Positions 36,041 through 45,109 of a DNA stretch of 64,000 bases are shown one piece after another; the first letter of the stretch is position 1, and each line of letters starts with the position of its first letter. The notes beneath the pieces are model-generated. The model worked only from the letters and a program-made list of their open reading frames with translations. It searched no databases and was not told where the DNA came from. The translations under genes were made by a program, and so were the position numbers. The stretch is from Paracoccaceae bacterium (GTDB lineage: Bacteria; Pseudomonadota; Alphaproteobacteria; Rhodobacterales; Rhodobacteraceae): assembly GCA_007692585.1 (NCBI GenBank), contig REBU01000061.1, positions 62,001 to 126,000 of the forward strand, given 5' to 3'.

Positions 36041-37696
36041 ATGGGCATGCGACATGGTGGGCAAATTCTGGTCGATCATCTGAAAGCGCAAGGCGTGCGG
36101 CGGGTTTTCTCCGTCCCCGGCGAAAGCTTTCTGGCCGCGCTTGACGGGCTTTACGACTCGGGCATCGAGAATATTGTCTGTCGCCATGAAGGTGGGGCCG
36201 CCATGATGGCCGAAGCGCATGCCAAGTTGACAGGTGAGCCGGGCATCGTCTTTGTGACGCGCGGACCGGGCGCGAGCAACGCCAGCGCTGGCATCCATGT
36301 CGCGCGACAGGACTCGACACCGCTGATCATGTTCGTGGGACAGATCGACAATCGCCATCGCGACCGCGAGGCGTTCCAGGAAGTCAATTACCGCGAGTTC
36401 TTCAAGCCGCTGGCGAAATGGGTCGCCGAGATAGATCATACGGAACGCCTGCCGGAATATCTGAGCCGCGCCTTCCATCTGGCGCGCTCCGGCAGGCCCG
36501 GACCGGTGGTGCTGGCGCTGCCCGAGAATATCCTCTCGGCGCGGGTCGATGTGCCCGATCTGCCCCCGGTCGCGCCGACGCCGCCTGCGGTCTGTTCCGA
36601 ACAGCTTGATGCGGTGCTTGAGATGCTGTGCAAGGCCGAGCGCCCGCTGGTGATCGCAGGGGGCTCGGTCTGGTCGCGCGACGCGGCGCTTGGGCTTGGC
36701 CAATTCGCCGAGAAATTTGCCCTGCCAGTCTGCGCGACCTTCCGGCGGATGGATCGGATGGACAATCTGCACCCAAATTACGCGGGCGATCTTGCCGTGG
36801 GCATGAACCCAAGGCTGGCGCAGCGCCTGCGCGACGCAGACTGTCTGCTGGTTCTGGGCTCGCGCCTTGGCGATATTGTCACTGGCGGGTATGAGCTGGT
36901 CGATCCGGCCGCTCCGGGCAAGAAAATCATTCATGTCCATCCTGACCCAGATGAGCTTGGCCGCGTCTTCCGGCCCGATCTGGGGCTGGCAGCGCCTGCG
37001 GTCGATGTGATCCTGAAACTGGCCGCACGCGATGCGCCCGCGCATCCCGATTGGTCGGATTGGACGAAAGCTGCGAGGGAGGATTACCTTGATTGGGTGC
37101 GGCCGCGTGAGACACCGGGGGCGGTCAAGCTTGAGCAGGTGATTGCAGAGCTGTCGGCGACATTGCCCGAAGACGCAATCGTGACCAATGGCGCGGGCAA
37201 TTACGCGGCGTTCCTGCACCGCTACCTGCGTGCACGCGCCTTCCCCGGCCACCTCGCCCCGACATCGGGCTCGATGGGGTACGGGTTTCCCGCCGCGATT
37301 GCTGCGAAGCTCGCACATCCCGAACGCCCGGTGGTTTGTTTTGCGGGCGACGGCTGTTTTCAGATGACGCTGAACGAGTTGTCCACAGCGCGGCAATACG
37401 GCGTGAATGTGGTGGTGATCGTGTGCAACAATGGCCAATATGGCACGATTCGCATGCATCAGGAAAAGACCTATCCGGGGCGTGTGAGTGGTACACAGAT
37501 GTTCAACCCTGATTACGCTGCGCTCGCGCAGGCTTACGGCGGGCATGGTGAACGGGTGGAGCGGACGGAAGATTTTCCAGCGGCTTTCGAGCGGGCGCAG
37601 GCGGCGGACCTGCCTGCGGTGATTGAGCTTGTGCTTGACCCTGATGCGTTGTCGCCTGCGCTGACGATTGCGAGTGCACGTGCTCTGGCGGAATGA
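36041..37696 (+). CDS. TPP-dependent acetolactate synthase-like enzyme
   Basis: The 551-residue product has the three-domain layout of TPP decarboligases: N-terminal Pyr domain with catalytic Glu in CRHEGGAAMMAEAHA (about residues 48-62), central domain, and C-terminal PP domain with GDGCFQMTLNELSTARQYG through VVIVCNN, the GDG...NN cofactor motif. It is of the IlvB type, but no regulatory ilvN follows and the FAD-site motif is not convincing, so it need not be acetolactate synthase; a benzoylformate- or sulfoacetaldehyde-type reaction is possible. ATG 36041 follows GAGAGAGG. Confidence 0.88.
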   Translation: MGMRHGGQILVDHLKAQGVRRVFSVPGESFLAALDGLYDSGIENIVCRHEGGAAMMAEAHAKLTGEPGIVFVTRGPGASNASAGIHVARQDSTPLIMFVGQIDNRHRDREAFQEVNYREFFKPLAKWVAEIDHTERLPEYLSRAFHLARSGRPGPVVLALPENILSARVDVPDLPPVAPTPPAVCSEQLDAVLEMLCKAERPLVIAGGSVWSRDAALGLGQFAEKFALPVCATFRRMDRMDNLHPNYAGDLAVGMNPRLAQRLRDADCLLVLGSRLGDIVTGGYELVDPAAPGKKIIHVHPDPDELGRVFRPDLGLAAPAVDVILKLAARDAPAHPDWSDWTKAAREDYLDWVRPRETPGAVKLEQVIAELSATLPEDAIVTNGAGNYAAFLHRYLRARAFPGHLAPTSGSMGYGFPAAIAAKLAHPERPVVCFAGDGCFQMTLNELSTARQYGVNVVVIVCNNGQYGTIRMHQEKTYPGRVSGTQMFNPDYAALAQAYGGHGERVERTEDFPAAFERAQAADLPAVIELVLDPDALSPALTIASARALAE

Positions 37697-37712
37697 TGGG
37701 GCTCGATGGGGT

Positions 37713-37731
37713 GCGAGGGCGCTGCCCTCGC
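37713..37731. terminator. hairpin after TPP-enzyme gene
   Basis: GCGAGGGC (37713-37720), loop GCT, GCCCTCGC (37724-37731): an 8-bp perfect stem 17 nt after the stop codon. The conserved ATATTTG box follows four bases later in place of a T tract. Confidence 0.7.
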
Positions 37732-37734
37732 GCT

Positions 37735-37760
37735 CCCGGGATATTTGTACAAGGATGAAG
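37735..37760 (+). repeat. intergenic box, copy B (ATATTTG...CAAGGATGAA)
   Basis: CCCGGG followed by ATATTTGTACAAGGATGAAG, the same box as on the minus strand at 33208-33236 with one substitution in 19 nt. It directly abuts the stop codon of the convergent HAD gene. Confidence 0.7.
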
Positions 37761-38408
37761 TCAGAGCGCCAGGAGCTGCGTTAACTCCGTCATCGCATGG
37801 AAAACACAGGCACCTTCGGCAGCGAGCTCTGTGCCGTTTCCGTCAGGGGCGTAGCCGAAACAGCGCATTCCGGCGGCGCGGGCGGCACGCGCACCTGTGG
37901 GGCTGTCCTCGATAACGACGCAATGGTCTGGCGCATGTCCCATGCACCGTGCGGCATGCACAAAAAGATCGGGCGCAGGTTTTGGGCGGGCCACATCCTG
38001 TGCTGCGAAGACATTTGTTGTGAAGCGCGTTGCAAGTTCGGGGTGCTGCGAGAGGGTAGACCGCATCTTTGCGTGCCGTCCGTTCGAGCCGATGCAATAG
38101 GGCAGGCGCGCCGCATCCAGCGCCTGCAGAACCGTCACGATACCGGGGATCATCGGCGTGCCCCGGGCGAGATGGTCGCACAGCCTGGGATAGAAGAGCT
38201 CCACCCAGTCGGCGGGCAGTGTCGCGCCCAATTCGCGGGCTCGCTGCGCAACGCCGGTAATCGTGCCGCCGAGAAACAGGTCCATGATCTGATCTCGCCG
38301 CAGATCGAGGCCATGGGCGGCAAGGTCATCGCGGATGAACTGGCTCGACAGTGGTTCGCTATCCACCACCACGCCGTCGCAGTCAAAGATTACGAGCTCA
38401 GGGCGCAT
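37761..38408 (-). CDS. HAD-family hydrolase (phosphoglycolate-phosphatase-like)
   Basis: The 215-residue product has the four HAD motifs: I in VIFDCDGVVVDSEPL (nucleophile Asp and acid Asp, residues 6-20), II in IGSNG, III Lys in ARPKPAPDLF, and IV in VVIEDSPTGARAA. The helical cap between motifs I and II fits the subclass that includes phosphoglycolate phosphatase and beta-phosphoglucomutase. ATG 38408 overlaps the end of rsmD by 11 bp, so it is probably co-transcribed with rsmD. The substrate is not predictable. Confidence 0.9.
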   Translation of the reverse strand: MRPELVIFDCDGVVVDSEPLSSQFIRDDLAAHGLDLRRDQIMDLFLGGTITGVAQRARELGATLPADWVELFYPRLCDHLARGTPMIPGIVTVLQALDAARLPYCIGSNGRHAKMRSTLSQHPELATRFTTNVFAAQDVARPKPAPDLFVHAARCMGHAPDHCVVIEDSPTGARAARAAGMRCFGYAPDGNGTELAAEGACVFHAMTELTQLLAL

Positions 38409-38970
38409 GGCGGGCCTCTGGTCGCAGGAACGTAACATGAGTTTCACCGTAGCGGCGCTGGTCGATCAGCGTGAAGCCTGCGGGCGGGATCTGAGGGCTG
38501 GCATCTTCCCAGACAATGTACGCTTGCGGGGCAAGCCAGCCACCCGCCTGTGCCGTGCCAAGTGCGAGAGCGCCCAGCGATTTGCCGTAGGGCGGGTCGA
38601 GGAACACCAGATCAAAGCCCGGCCCGCGATTATCGCCAAGCGTGGTCGCATCGCGGCGGAGGACGCGGGTGACGCCCATGGCGCGCATTTTCTCGATATT
38701 TTCGCGCAGCAAGGCACGCGCGGTCGCGCCGTCGTCGACGAAGGTGCAGTGGGCAGCGCCGCGCGAAAGCGCCTCGAGCCCCAGTGCGCCCGTGCCAGCG
38801 AAGAGATCAAGCACGCGCAACCCCTCGAGCGACAGGTTCTGGCTGTTGATCAGCAGATTGAAGATCGACTCGCGCACCCGGTCCGAGGTTGGGCGCAGAT
38901 GCGCCTGCGCATCGCCTGTGCCGACCTCTGCGAGCCTGAGCCCACGTGCCTTGCCACCGATGATCCTCAT
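38398..38970 (-). CDS. rsmD: 16S rRNA (guanine-966-N2)-methyltransferase RsmD
   Basis: RsmD methylates G966 of 16S rRNA. The 190-residue product starts MRIIGGKARGLRL, then LRPTSDRVRESIFN, the SAM-binding motif VLDLFAGTGALGLEALSRGA at about residues 53-72 and the catalytic LVFLDPPYG near 120-128. It overlaps the ferredoxin-reductase gene by 4 bp (ATGA) and the HAD gene by 11 bp, so three minus-strand genes form an operon. Confidence 0.94.
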   Translation of the reverse strand: MRIIGGKARGLRLAEVGTGDAQAHLRPTSDRVRESIFNLLINSQNLSLEGLRVLDLFAGTGALGLEALSRGAAHCTFVDDGATARALLRENIEKMRAMGVTRVLRRDATTLGDNRGPGFDLVFLDPPYGKSLGALALGTAQAGGWLAPQAYIVWEDASPQIPPAGFTLIDQRRYGETHVTFLRPEARHAP

Positions 38971-40169
38971 GCCTTTAGCAGCATCTTTAGGTCGCTGGCC
39001 GGGTCCATCAGGATTTCGGGGTCCGGGTTGCGGCCCTGTTCCAGCAGGCGTTTTGCCACCATGAAAGCGCGTGGGTCACCCAGCGCATCGACAGCGAGGA
39101 ACCGCGAGCCTTTGAAATACCAGTGGCTGCGGGCTTCGGCCTCGCGCACGAGCACGCGGTCAAAGCCAGTGTTCAGCCCGGCGATCTGCAGCTTCAGGTC
39201 AAATTGGTCTGACCAGAACCACGGCACCGGCGCATAGGTCTTGGCCGCGCCGAGTATGTTTTCGGCCACCAGTTCAGCCTGATCGATGGCGTTTTGCACA
39301 GATTCGAGTCGCAATTGCTCGCCCTGCCACGGAAAGGACGCGCAATCGCCTGCAGCCCAGATATGCGGGTCCGATGTACGGCCCTGTGCATCGGTGCGGA
39401 TGCCATTGTCGATCGCCAGCCCAGCCGCCTTGGCCAGCGCTGTAGCGGGCAGGATGCCGATGCCCGCGATCACGAAATCTGCGTCAAGCCGCGTCCCATC
39501 GCTGAGCACGACACCTTCGACAAGCGTCTCGCCTACGATTCGCTGCAGACCTGTCGCCTCGAGGATGCGCACGCCATGCGCGGCGTGGAGCACGCGGATC
39601 GCGTCCGAGGTCTGCGCGCAGGCGACGCGACTGAGGATGCGCGGGGCCATTTCGATAACTGTAACCTGCAGCCCCTTCTTCGCAGCGACCGCAGCCGCTT
39701 CCAGCCCGACATAGCCGCCTCCGACGATGACCACGCGGCGTCCGGGTTGAAACGCGGGGGCCATTGCATCGACATCGTCAAGCCCGCGCACCACGCAGAC
39801 ACCACGTAGCGCGCCGCCGATCTCTGCGGGCAGGCGGCGGGGCGTCGAGCCTGTTGTCAGCGCCAGTGCGTCATAGCCAAGCAGCGCGCCGCCGAAGTGG
39901 ATCGTGCGCGCGACCGGATCGATGCTCTCGACGCGGGTGTTCAGGCGCAAGGTGATGTTCTGGTCTGCATAAAAGCTCTCGGGGCGCAGAAAGAGCCGCT
40001 CCAGCGCCATTTCACCCAGAAGATAGGCTTTGGACAAAGGCGGGCGCTGGTAGGGGGGCACAGCTTCTTCCCCGATCAGCACAAGTTCTCCGTCAAATCC
40101 GAGCGCGCGCAATTTGGCAACCAGTGCGGCCCCGGCCTGACCTGCACCGATCACTGCGATTGTTTTCAT
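38967..40169 (-). CDS. FAD-dependent ferredoxin reductase
   Basis: The 400-residue product has an FAD-binding start (TIAVIGAGQAGAALVAKLR), the family motif PPYQRPPLSKAYLLGEM, an NAD-binding motif VVIVGGGYVGLEAAAVAA at about residues 146-163, a third motif IWAAGDCASFP, and a C-terminal reductase domain containing PWFWSDQFDLKLQIAG. This is the rubredoxin/ferredoxin reductase type that feeds P450 or Rieske oxygenases. No such partner is adjacent. ATG 40169 has AAGGTC upstream; the longer open frame to 40469 is antisense to the peroxiredoxin gene. Confidence 0.93.
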   Translation of the reverse strand: MKTIAVIGAGQAGAALVAKLRALGFDGELVLIGEEAVPPYQRPPLSKAYLLGEMALERLFLRPESFYADQNITLRLNTRVESIDPVARTIHFGGALLGYDALALTTGSTPRRLPAEIGGALRGVCVVRGLDDVDAMAPAFQPGRRVVIVGGGYVGLEAAAVAAKKGLQVTVIEMAPRILSRVACAQTSDAIRVLHAAHGVRILEATGLQRIVGETLVEGVVLSDGTRLDADFVIAGIGILPATALAKAAGLAIDNGIRTDAQGRTSDPHIWAAGDCASFPWQGEQLRLESVQNAIDQAELVAENILGAAKTYAPVPWFWSDQFDLKLQIAGLNTGFDRVLVREAEARSHWYFKGSRFLAVDALGDPRAFMVAKRLLEQGRNPDPEILMDPASDLKMLLKA

Positions 40170-40251
40170 TCGACCTTGTTCCCTCTGGCCAGTGCTGCGT
40201 GAGATACTATGTTGAGAGCACAAGTAACCAAAACAAGGCGAGGAGCCAAGA

Positions 40252-40740
40252 ATGACGATCAAGACCGGGGACAAATTGCCAGACGCAAGTTTTTCGCGAA
40301 TGGGGGCCGAGGGGCCTGAGCAGGTCGAGCTTGCGAGTCTGACCAAGGGACGCAAAGTGGTGATCTTTGCTGTGCCGGGAGCCTTTACGCCGACCTGCCA
40401 TTCGGCGCATGTGCCGAGCTTCATCCGCTCGAAAGATGCAATCATGGCGAAGGGCGTGGACGAAATCATCTGTGTGTCCGTGAATGATCCTTTCGTGATG
40501 AAGGCCTGGGGCGAGGCAACCGGCGCGGGCGAGGCCGGGCTGACGCTTCTGGCCGATGGCGCGGGCGCTTACACCAAGACCATTGGCATGGATTTCGATG
40601 CGCCGCCCGTCGGGCTGATTGGGCGCTCCAAGCGCTACGCGATGCTTGTCGAGGATGGCGTTGTCTCGGTGCTGAATGTCGAGGAGAGCCCCGGCACTTG
40701 TGAGGTGTCGGCAGGTGAAGCGCTGCTGGCGGCGATGTGA
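40252..40740 (+). CDS. Peroxiredoxin (Prx5/type II)
   Basis: This thiol peroxidase has its peroxidatic Cys49 in VPGAFTPTCHSAHVPSF, the type-II peroxiredoxin signature. The 162-residue length is normal for the one-domain, glutathione- or glutaredoxin-dependent form; no fused glutaredoxin is present. ATG 40252 has GGCGAGGAG upstream. It is divergent from the ferredoxin reductase and overlaps the next gene by one base (TGATG). Confidence 0.94.
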   Translation: MTIKTGDKLPDASFSRMGAEGPEQVELASLTKGRKVVIFAVPGAFTPTCHSAHVPSFIRSKDAIMAKGVDEIICVSVNDPFVMKAWGEATGAGEAGLTLLADGAGAYTKTIGMDFDAPPVGLIGRSKRYAMLVEDGVVSVLNVEESPGTCEVSAGEALLAAM

Positions 40741-41921
40741 TGGATGGCTGCGCGCTCCAGGTCACGCTGATCAGCGATCTGGGGCAGGTCGCGGCGTCCG
40801 ATTGGGACGCATGTGCAAATCCGGGGGGCGCGCAGCCACCGCTCGACCCATTCACGACTTATCGATTTCTGAGCGCGCTTGAGCAATCGGGCTCGGTGGG
40901 GGCAGGCACTGGATGGGATCCGCGATATCTGCTCGTCCATCAGGGCGGGATGCTGATTGCAGTGGCCCCGCTATACGTGAAATCCCATTCGCAGGGCGAG
41001 TATATCTTCGATCACGCCTTTGCGCAGGCTTATGCGCGCTCAGGCGGGCGGTATTACCCGAAATTGCAGGTGGCTGTGCCCTTCACGCCCGCGACAGGGC
41101 GGCGCTTTCTTTGTCTTCCCGGGTTTGAAGAGACGGGGATGGCGGCAATTCTGGAAGCCATGGCGGCCATGGCGCGCGACAATCAGCTGTCTTCGGCACA
41201 TGTGACCTTCTGCACAGAGACGGAGGCGCAGCGCGCGGCCTCGCTTGGTTTTTTGCACCGCGTAACCGAACAGTTTCACTGGGAAAATACCGGCTACGAG
41301 AGTTTCGATGCTTTTCTCGCAGCACTGTCTTCGCGCAAACGAAAGATGATCCGCAAGGAACGCGCGACAGCACAGAGCTATGGTGGCATGATCCGGCAAC
41401 TGACCGGTGACGAACTGCATCCGGGGCATTGGGACGCGTTCTGGGACTTCTATCAGGACACAGGTGCGCGTAAATGGGGGACACCTTATCTGACGCGGGC
41501 GTTTTTCGACATCGTGCAGGAGACGATGCGCGATGATGTGCTGTTGGTGCTGGCCGAGCGCGATGGACGTCCGGTCGCAGGGGCGCTGAATTTCATCGGG
41601 CGCGAGACGATTTTCGGGCGCTATTGGGGTTGTATCGAGGATCATCCGTGCCTGCATTTCGAGCTGTGCTATTATCAGGCAATGGATTTTGCGATTGCCC
41701 GTCGGGTCGCGCGGGTCGAAGCCGGGGCGCAGGGGATGCACAAGCTCGCGCGCGGGTATCTGCCGTCGCAAGTACATTCGTTGCATTATTTCCCTGAGCG
41801 CGGCTTTCATCAGGCTGTCGCGCGCTACCTTGATCAGGAAGGGCGTGCGATTGCGCATGAAATGCATACGCTGGCGGAATTCGCGCCGTTTCGCAAATCT
41901 GATGGAGGATCACATGGCTGA
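40740..41921 (+). CDS. COG3146-family protein (DUF482, FemAB/GNAT-like)
   Basis: The 393-residue product belongs to the COG3146 (DUF482) group, annotated as putative peptidoglycan-biosynthesis or GNAT-fold proteins. Family sequences include [53 protein letters not shown] and [15 protein letters not shown]. It has two acyltransferase-like lobes but no proven reaction. ATG 40740 overlaps the peroxiredoxin stop (a GTG one codon earlier is also possible). The stop overlaps the pterin dehydratase start by 8 bp. Confidence 0.88.
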   Translation: MDGCALQVTLISDLGQVAASDWDACANPGGAQPPLDPFTTYRFLSALEQSGSVGAGTGWDPRYLLVHQGGMLIAVAPLYVKSHSQGEYIFDHAFAQAYARSGGRYYPKLQVAVPFTPATGRRFLCLPGFEETGMAAILEAMAAMARDNQLSSAHVTFCTETEAQRAASLGFLHRVTEQFHWENTGYESFDAFLAALSSRKRKMIRKERATAQSYGGMIRQLTGDELHPGHWDAFWDFYQDTGARKWGTPYLTRAFFDIVQETMRDDVLLVLAERDGRPVAGALNFIGRETIFGRYWGCIEDHPCLHFELCYYQAMDFAIARRVARVEAGAQGMHKLARGYLPSQVHSLHYFPERGFHQAVARYLDQEGRAIAHEMHTLAEFAPFRKSDGGSHG

Positions 41922-42201
41922 GAAACTGACTGACCGCGCTGCCTTGGACCAACTTTTGCAAGGCGATTGGGCGCTTGTCGACGGGCGGGATGCGATTTGC
42001 AAGGAATTCGTCTTTGCCAATTTCATCGAGGCGTTTGGCTGGATGAGCAAAGTCGCGCTTGTGGCCGAGAAGCTCGATCATCATCCCGAGTGGTCGAATG
42101 TTTACAAGACGGTTGAGGTCACCTTGACCACGCATGATGCGGGTGGACTGTCCGAGTTGGACATCACACTCGCCAAGCGCATGGATGCTTTGGCCGCTTG
42201 A
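41914..42201 (+). CDS. phhB: Pterin-4a-carbinolamine dehydratase
   Basis: This enzyme regenerates dihydrobiopterin after aromatic hydroxylation and also acts in some molybdopterin and transcription roles. The 95-residue product has the full signature: [20 protein letters not shown], then [16 protein letters not shown], and [14 protein letters not shown], with the three active-site His residues. ATG 41914 has GGAGG upstream. No phenylalanine hydroxylase gene is in the window. A 33-bp perfect inverted repeat follows 7 bp after the stop. Confidence 0.95.
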   Translation: MAEKLTDRAALDQLLQGDWALVDGRDAICKEFVFANFIEAFGWMSKVALVAEKLDHHPEWSNVYKTVEVTLTTHDAGGLSELDITLAKRMDALAA

Positions 42202-42208
42202 ACGGTGC

Positions 42209-42282
42209 AAAAGCGCGTCCTGCGTGGGCCCGCACGGCACGGCACGGAGCGTGCCGTGCGGGCCCACGCAGGACGCGCTTTT
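42209..42282. repeat. perfect 33-bp inverted repeat (possible strong bidirectional terminator)
   Basis: The left arm at 42209-42241 begins AAAAGCGCGTCCTGCG and the right arm at 42250-42282 is its exact reverse complement, ending CGCAGGACGCGCTTTT. The loop at 42242-42249 is 8 nt. The A4 and T4 ends give a U tract in both directions. It lies between phhB and the methyltransferase gene, both on the plus strand. Confidence 0.9.
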
Positions 42283-42321
42283 ATACTGGTCTTGGCGCGG
42301 GTTTCGCCCTATCGCGGCGTG

Positions 42322-43425
42322 ATGAGCAACATAACATATCCCCTCTTTCTGGCCTGTCTGCCGGGGCTGGAGCCAGTTCTGGTCGAGGAGGCTCGCGCCT
42401 TGGGTTTTCCTGATCCTGTGGCCGTGCCCGGTGGCGTTGAGACATCAGGCAGCTGGCGCGACATCTGGCGCGCTAATCTGTGGCTGCGCGGCGCGAGCCG
42501 CGTGCTGGTGCGTATCGGCAGTTTCCGTGCGATGCATCTTGCGCAGCTCGACAAACGGGCGCGGAAATTTCCCTGGGCGGAGGTGTTGCGCCCTGATCTG
42601 CCGCTGCGGGTCGAGGTGACCTGCACGCGCTCGCGCATCTATCATCAGGGCGCGGCGGCCCAACGGATCGAGCGCGCCATTGCCGAGACCTTGGGCGCGC
42701 CGATTGATCCCAAGGCCGACATCCGACTGATGGCGCGGATTGACGATGATCTGGTGACTTTTTCGCTCGATACGTCGGGCGAAGGGCTGCACAAACGCGG
42801 TCACAAGCTGGCCACTGGCAAGGCTCCGCTGCGCGAAACCATGGCGGCACTTTTGCTGCGGCAGATGGGGTTTGACGGTAGCCAGCCCGTAATTGACCCG
42901 ATGTGCGGCTCTGGAACCTTCGTGATCGAGGCCGCAGAAATTGCCATGGGTCTGGCACCGGGGCGCGATCGTGACTTTGCCTTTGAACGTTTGGGGTGCT
43001 TTCATCCGAAGGTCTGGAGCGCGATGCGCAAGCCGAGCCCGCATGCCGCACCGTTGCAGTTCCTTGGTTTTGACCGTGATCAGGGCGCCGTCCGCAATGC
43101 CGAGGCCAATGCCGCGCGCGCGGGCGTCCTGGACTGCACCCGTTTCGCCTGTCAGCCGATCAGCGCCCTGACGCGGCCCGACACGACACCTGGCCTGATC
43201 ATGGTCAATCCGCCTTACGGCGGGCGGATTGGTGCTGCCAACCTGCTGTTTGGTCTTTATGCCAGCCTCGGAACTGTCCTGAAGGCGCAATTCCAAGGCT
43301 GGCGCGTGGGGCTTGTCACGTCCGAACGCAAGCTTGCGCAGGCGACCGGGTTGCCGCTGACCCCCGGCCCGCTGCTGCCGCATGGCGGGCTGAAAGTTCA
43401 GCTTTTCCAGTCCCCGCCGCTCTAA
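42322..43425 (+). CDS. THUMP-domain class I RNA methyltransferase (RlmL/YpsC type)
   Basis: The 367-residue product has an N-terminal THUMP domain (about residues 1-150, starting ITYPLFLACLPGLEPVLVEEAR, with SGEGLHKRGHK) and a C-terminal SAM-dependent methyltransferase with motif I PVIDPMCGSGTFVIEAAEIAMG at about 192-213 and motif IV MVNPPYGGRIG. This is the RlmL/YpsC group that modifies guanines of 23S rRNA; the exact position is not predictable. ATG 42322 was chosen because the frame upstream runs through the inverted repeat. It has only a weak ribosome-binding site. Confidence 0.9.
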   Translation: MSNITYPLFLACLPGLEPVLVEEARALGFPDPVAVPGGVETSGSWRDIWRANLWLRGASRVLVRIGSFRAMHLAQLDKRARKFPWAEVLRPDLPLRVEVTCTRSRIYHQGAAAQRIERAIAETLGAPIDPKADIRLMARIDDDLVTFSLDTSGEGLHKRGHKLATGKAPLRETMAALLLRQMGFDGSQPVIDPMCGSGTFVIEAAEIAMGLAPGRDRDFAFERLGCFHPKVWSAMRKPSPHAAPLQFLGFDRDQGAVRNAEANAARAGVLDCTRFACQPISALTRPDTTPGLIMVNPPYGGRIGAANLLFGLYASLGTVLKAQFQGWRVGLVTSERKLAQATGLPLTPGPLLPHGGLKVQLFQSPPL

Positions 43426-43649
43426 GGTTTTGGTGGCGCATCCGGGTCAGGTTGGCTGATCCCCTTGAAGATGCGCTTCAGGGGAAAGGCCCAAAGAATG
43501 CCCAAGCCAATGTAAATCAGAAGCTCGACCAGAAAATGCGGGCGGTCAAACAGGACCATGATGTTCAGCGCCACGATGATATAGAGCGGCAGAGCGACAA
43601 GGAGCGCGACAAGCGCCCAGCGTCGGCGAGCTTTCCATGAGAGTGCCAT
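43422..43649 (-). CDS. DUF2842 membrane protein
   Basis: The 75-residue product has two hydrophobic helices (about residues 12-33 and 39-57) and a charged, proline-rich tail (GISQPDPDAPPKP). It belongs to DUF2842, a small alphaproteobacterial family of unknown function. Its start ATG overlaps the purA stop (TGATG), so it is coupled to purA. Its stop overlaps the convergent methyltransferase gene by 4 bp. Confidence 0.88.
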   Translation of the reverse strand: MALSWKARRRWALVALLVALPLYIIVALNIMVLFDRPHFLVELLIYIGLGILWAFPLKRIFKGISQPDPDAPPKP

Positions 43650-44941
43650 CAGTCTGCAAACGGGTCCGTTACAAGGATTGTGTCATCGCGTTCAGGTGAT
43701 GTGGAAAGTAGCGCGACCGGGCAATCAATCAACTCCTCGACGCGGCGGACATATTTGATGGCATTCGCAGGCAGGTCAGCCCAGCTGCGCGCGCCCTCGG
43801 TGGACTCGTTCCAGCCCGGCATTTCCTCGTAGATCGGGGTGCAGCGTGCTTGTTGATCAGCGGCTGTGGGCAGGTAATCGAGCCGTTGGCCGTCCAAGTC
43901 GTAGCCCACGCAGATTTTCAGCACCTCGAACCCGTCGAGGACGTCAAGTTTGGTCAGCGCGATACCCGTCACGCCCGACGTAGCGCAGGTCTGGCGCAAA
44001 AGGCAGGCATCGAACCAGCCGCAGCGCCGCTTGCGCCCGGTGGTCGTGCCGAATTCATGCCCACGCTCGCCCAGCCGCTGGCCGTCAGCATCATGGAGTT
44101 CAGTGGGGAAGGGGCCTTCGCCGACGCGGGTGGTATAGGCCTTGACGATGCCGAGCACGAAATCAATCGCACCGGGTCCGACGCCGACACCGGTCGCAGC
44201 CTGTCCTGCGATGACATTGGACGATGTGACATAAGGATATGTCCCGAAATCCACATCAAGAAGCGCGCCCTGTGCGCCCTCAAAGAGGATACGTTTGCCC
44301 GCCTTGCGCTTGTCATTGAGTACTTTCCAGACCGGTGCGGCATATTCCAGGATCTTGGGCGCAATGGCGCGCAGGCTGTCCAGAAGTGCTTCGCGGTCGA
44401 TGGGGTCCAGTCCCAGCCCGTTGCGCAGGGCGTTGTGATGGACCAGCGCCCGGTCCACGCGGGTTTGCAAGGTTGCGTCATCCGCAAGATCAGCCACGCG
44501 GATTACGCGGCGGCCAACCTTGTCCTCGTAGCATGGCCCGATCCCGCGCCCGGTCGTGCCGATCTTGGCGACCGAGTTCTGGCTCTCGCGCGCACGGTCC
44601 AACTCGCCATGGAAGGGCAGGATCAGGGGCGTGTTTTCTGCGATCATCAGCGTCTCGGGGGTGATCTCGACCCCCTGGCCGCGGATCGTCTCGATCTCCT
44701 GAAGCAAATGCCAAGGATCGAGCACAACGCCATTCCCGATGATCGAGAGCTTGCCGCCCCTTACCACGCCCGAGGGCAGCGCGTGCAGCTTGTAGACCTT
44801 GCCATCGATGACCAGCGTGTGACCGGCATTATGGCCCCCCTGAAAGCGCGCGACGACATCGGCGCGCTCCGAGAGCCAGTCCACGATCTTGCCTTTCCCT
44901 TCGTCACCCCATTGAGCGCCGACTACGACCACGTTGGCCAT
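43649..44941 (-). CDS. purA: Adenylosuccinate synthetase PurA
   Basis: PurA makes adenylosuccinate from IMP, GTP and aspartate, the first committed AMP step. The 430-residue product has the N-terminal P-loop-like motif [21 protein letters not shown], the IMP-site [11 protein letters not shown] at about residues 35-45, and [15 protein letters not shown]. Length is normal. ATG 44941 has GAAGGGAT upstream on the minus strand; the frame beyond it to 45040 lacks one. Divergent from secG. Confidence 0.96.
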   Translation of the reverse strand: MANVVVVGAQWGDEGKGKIVDWLSERADVVARFQGGHNAGHTLVIDGKVYKLHALPSGVVRGGKLSIIGNGVVLDPWHLLQEIETIRGQGVEITPETLMIAENTPLILPFHGELDRARESQNSVAKIGTTGRGIGPCYEDKVGRRVIRVADLADDATLQTRVDRALVHHNALRNGLGLDPIDREALLDSLRAIAPKILEYAAPVWKVLNDKRKAGKRILFEGAQGALLDVDFGTYPYVTSSNVIAGQAATGVGVGPGAIDFVLGIVKAYTTRVGEGPFPTELHDADGQRLGERGHEFGTTTGRKRRCGWFDACLLRQTCATSGVTGIALTKLDVLDGFEVLKICVGYDLDGQRLDYLPTAADQQARCTPIYEEMPGWNESTEGARSWADLPANAIKYVRRVEELIDCPVALLSTSPERDDTILVTDPFAD

Positions 44942-45109
44942 GCATGTATCCCTTCGCGAAATGCAATCCGACGGCACTTGTAGCGGCACAGCGCGCGGTG
45001 TGAAACCCGAAATGCAGCGCCGCGCCACCCGTATCTTCACGGAAACAGGGGTTGCGGCAAGGCGGGACAGCGCCTAAGTAGGCGTGGAATTTACAGACGG
45101 GTTGTCCTG

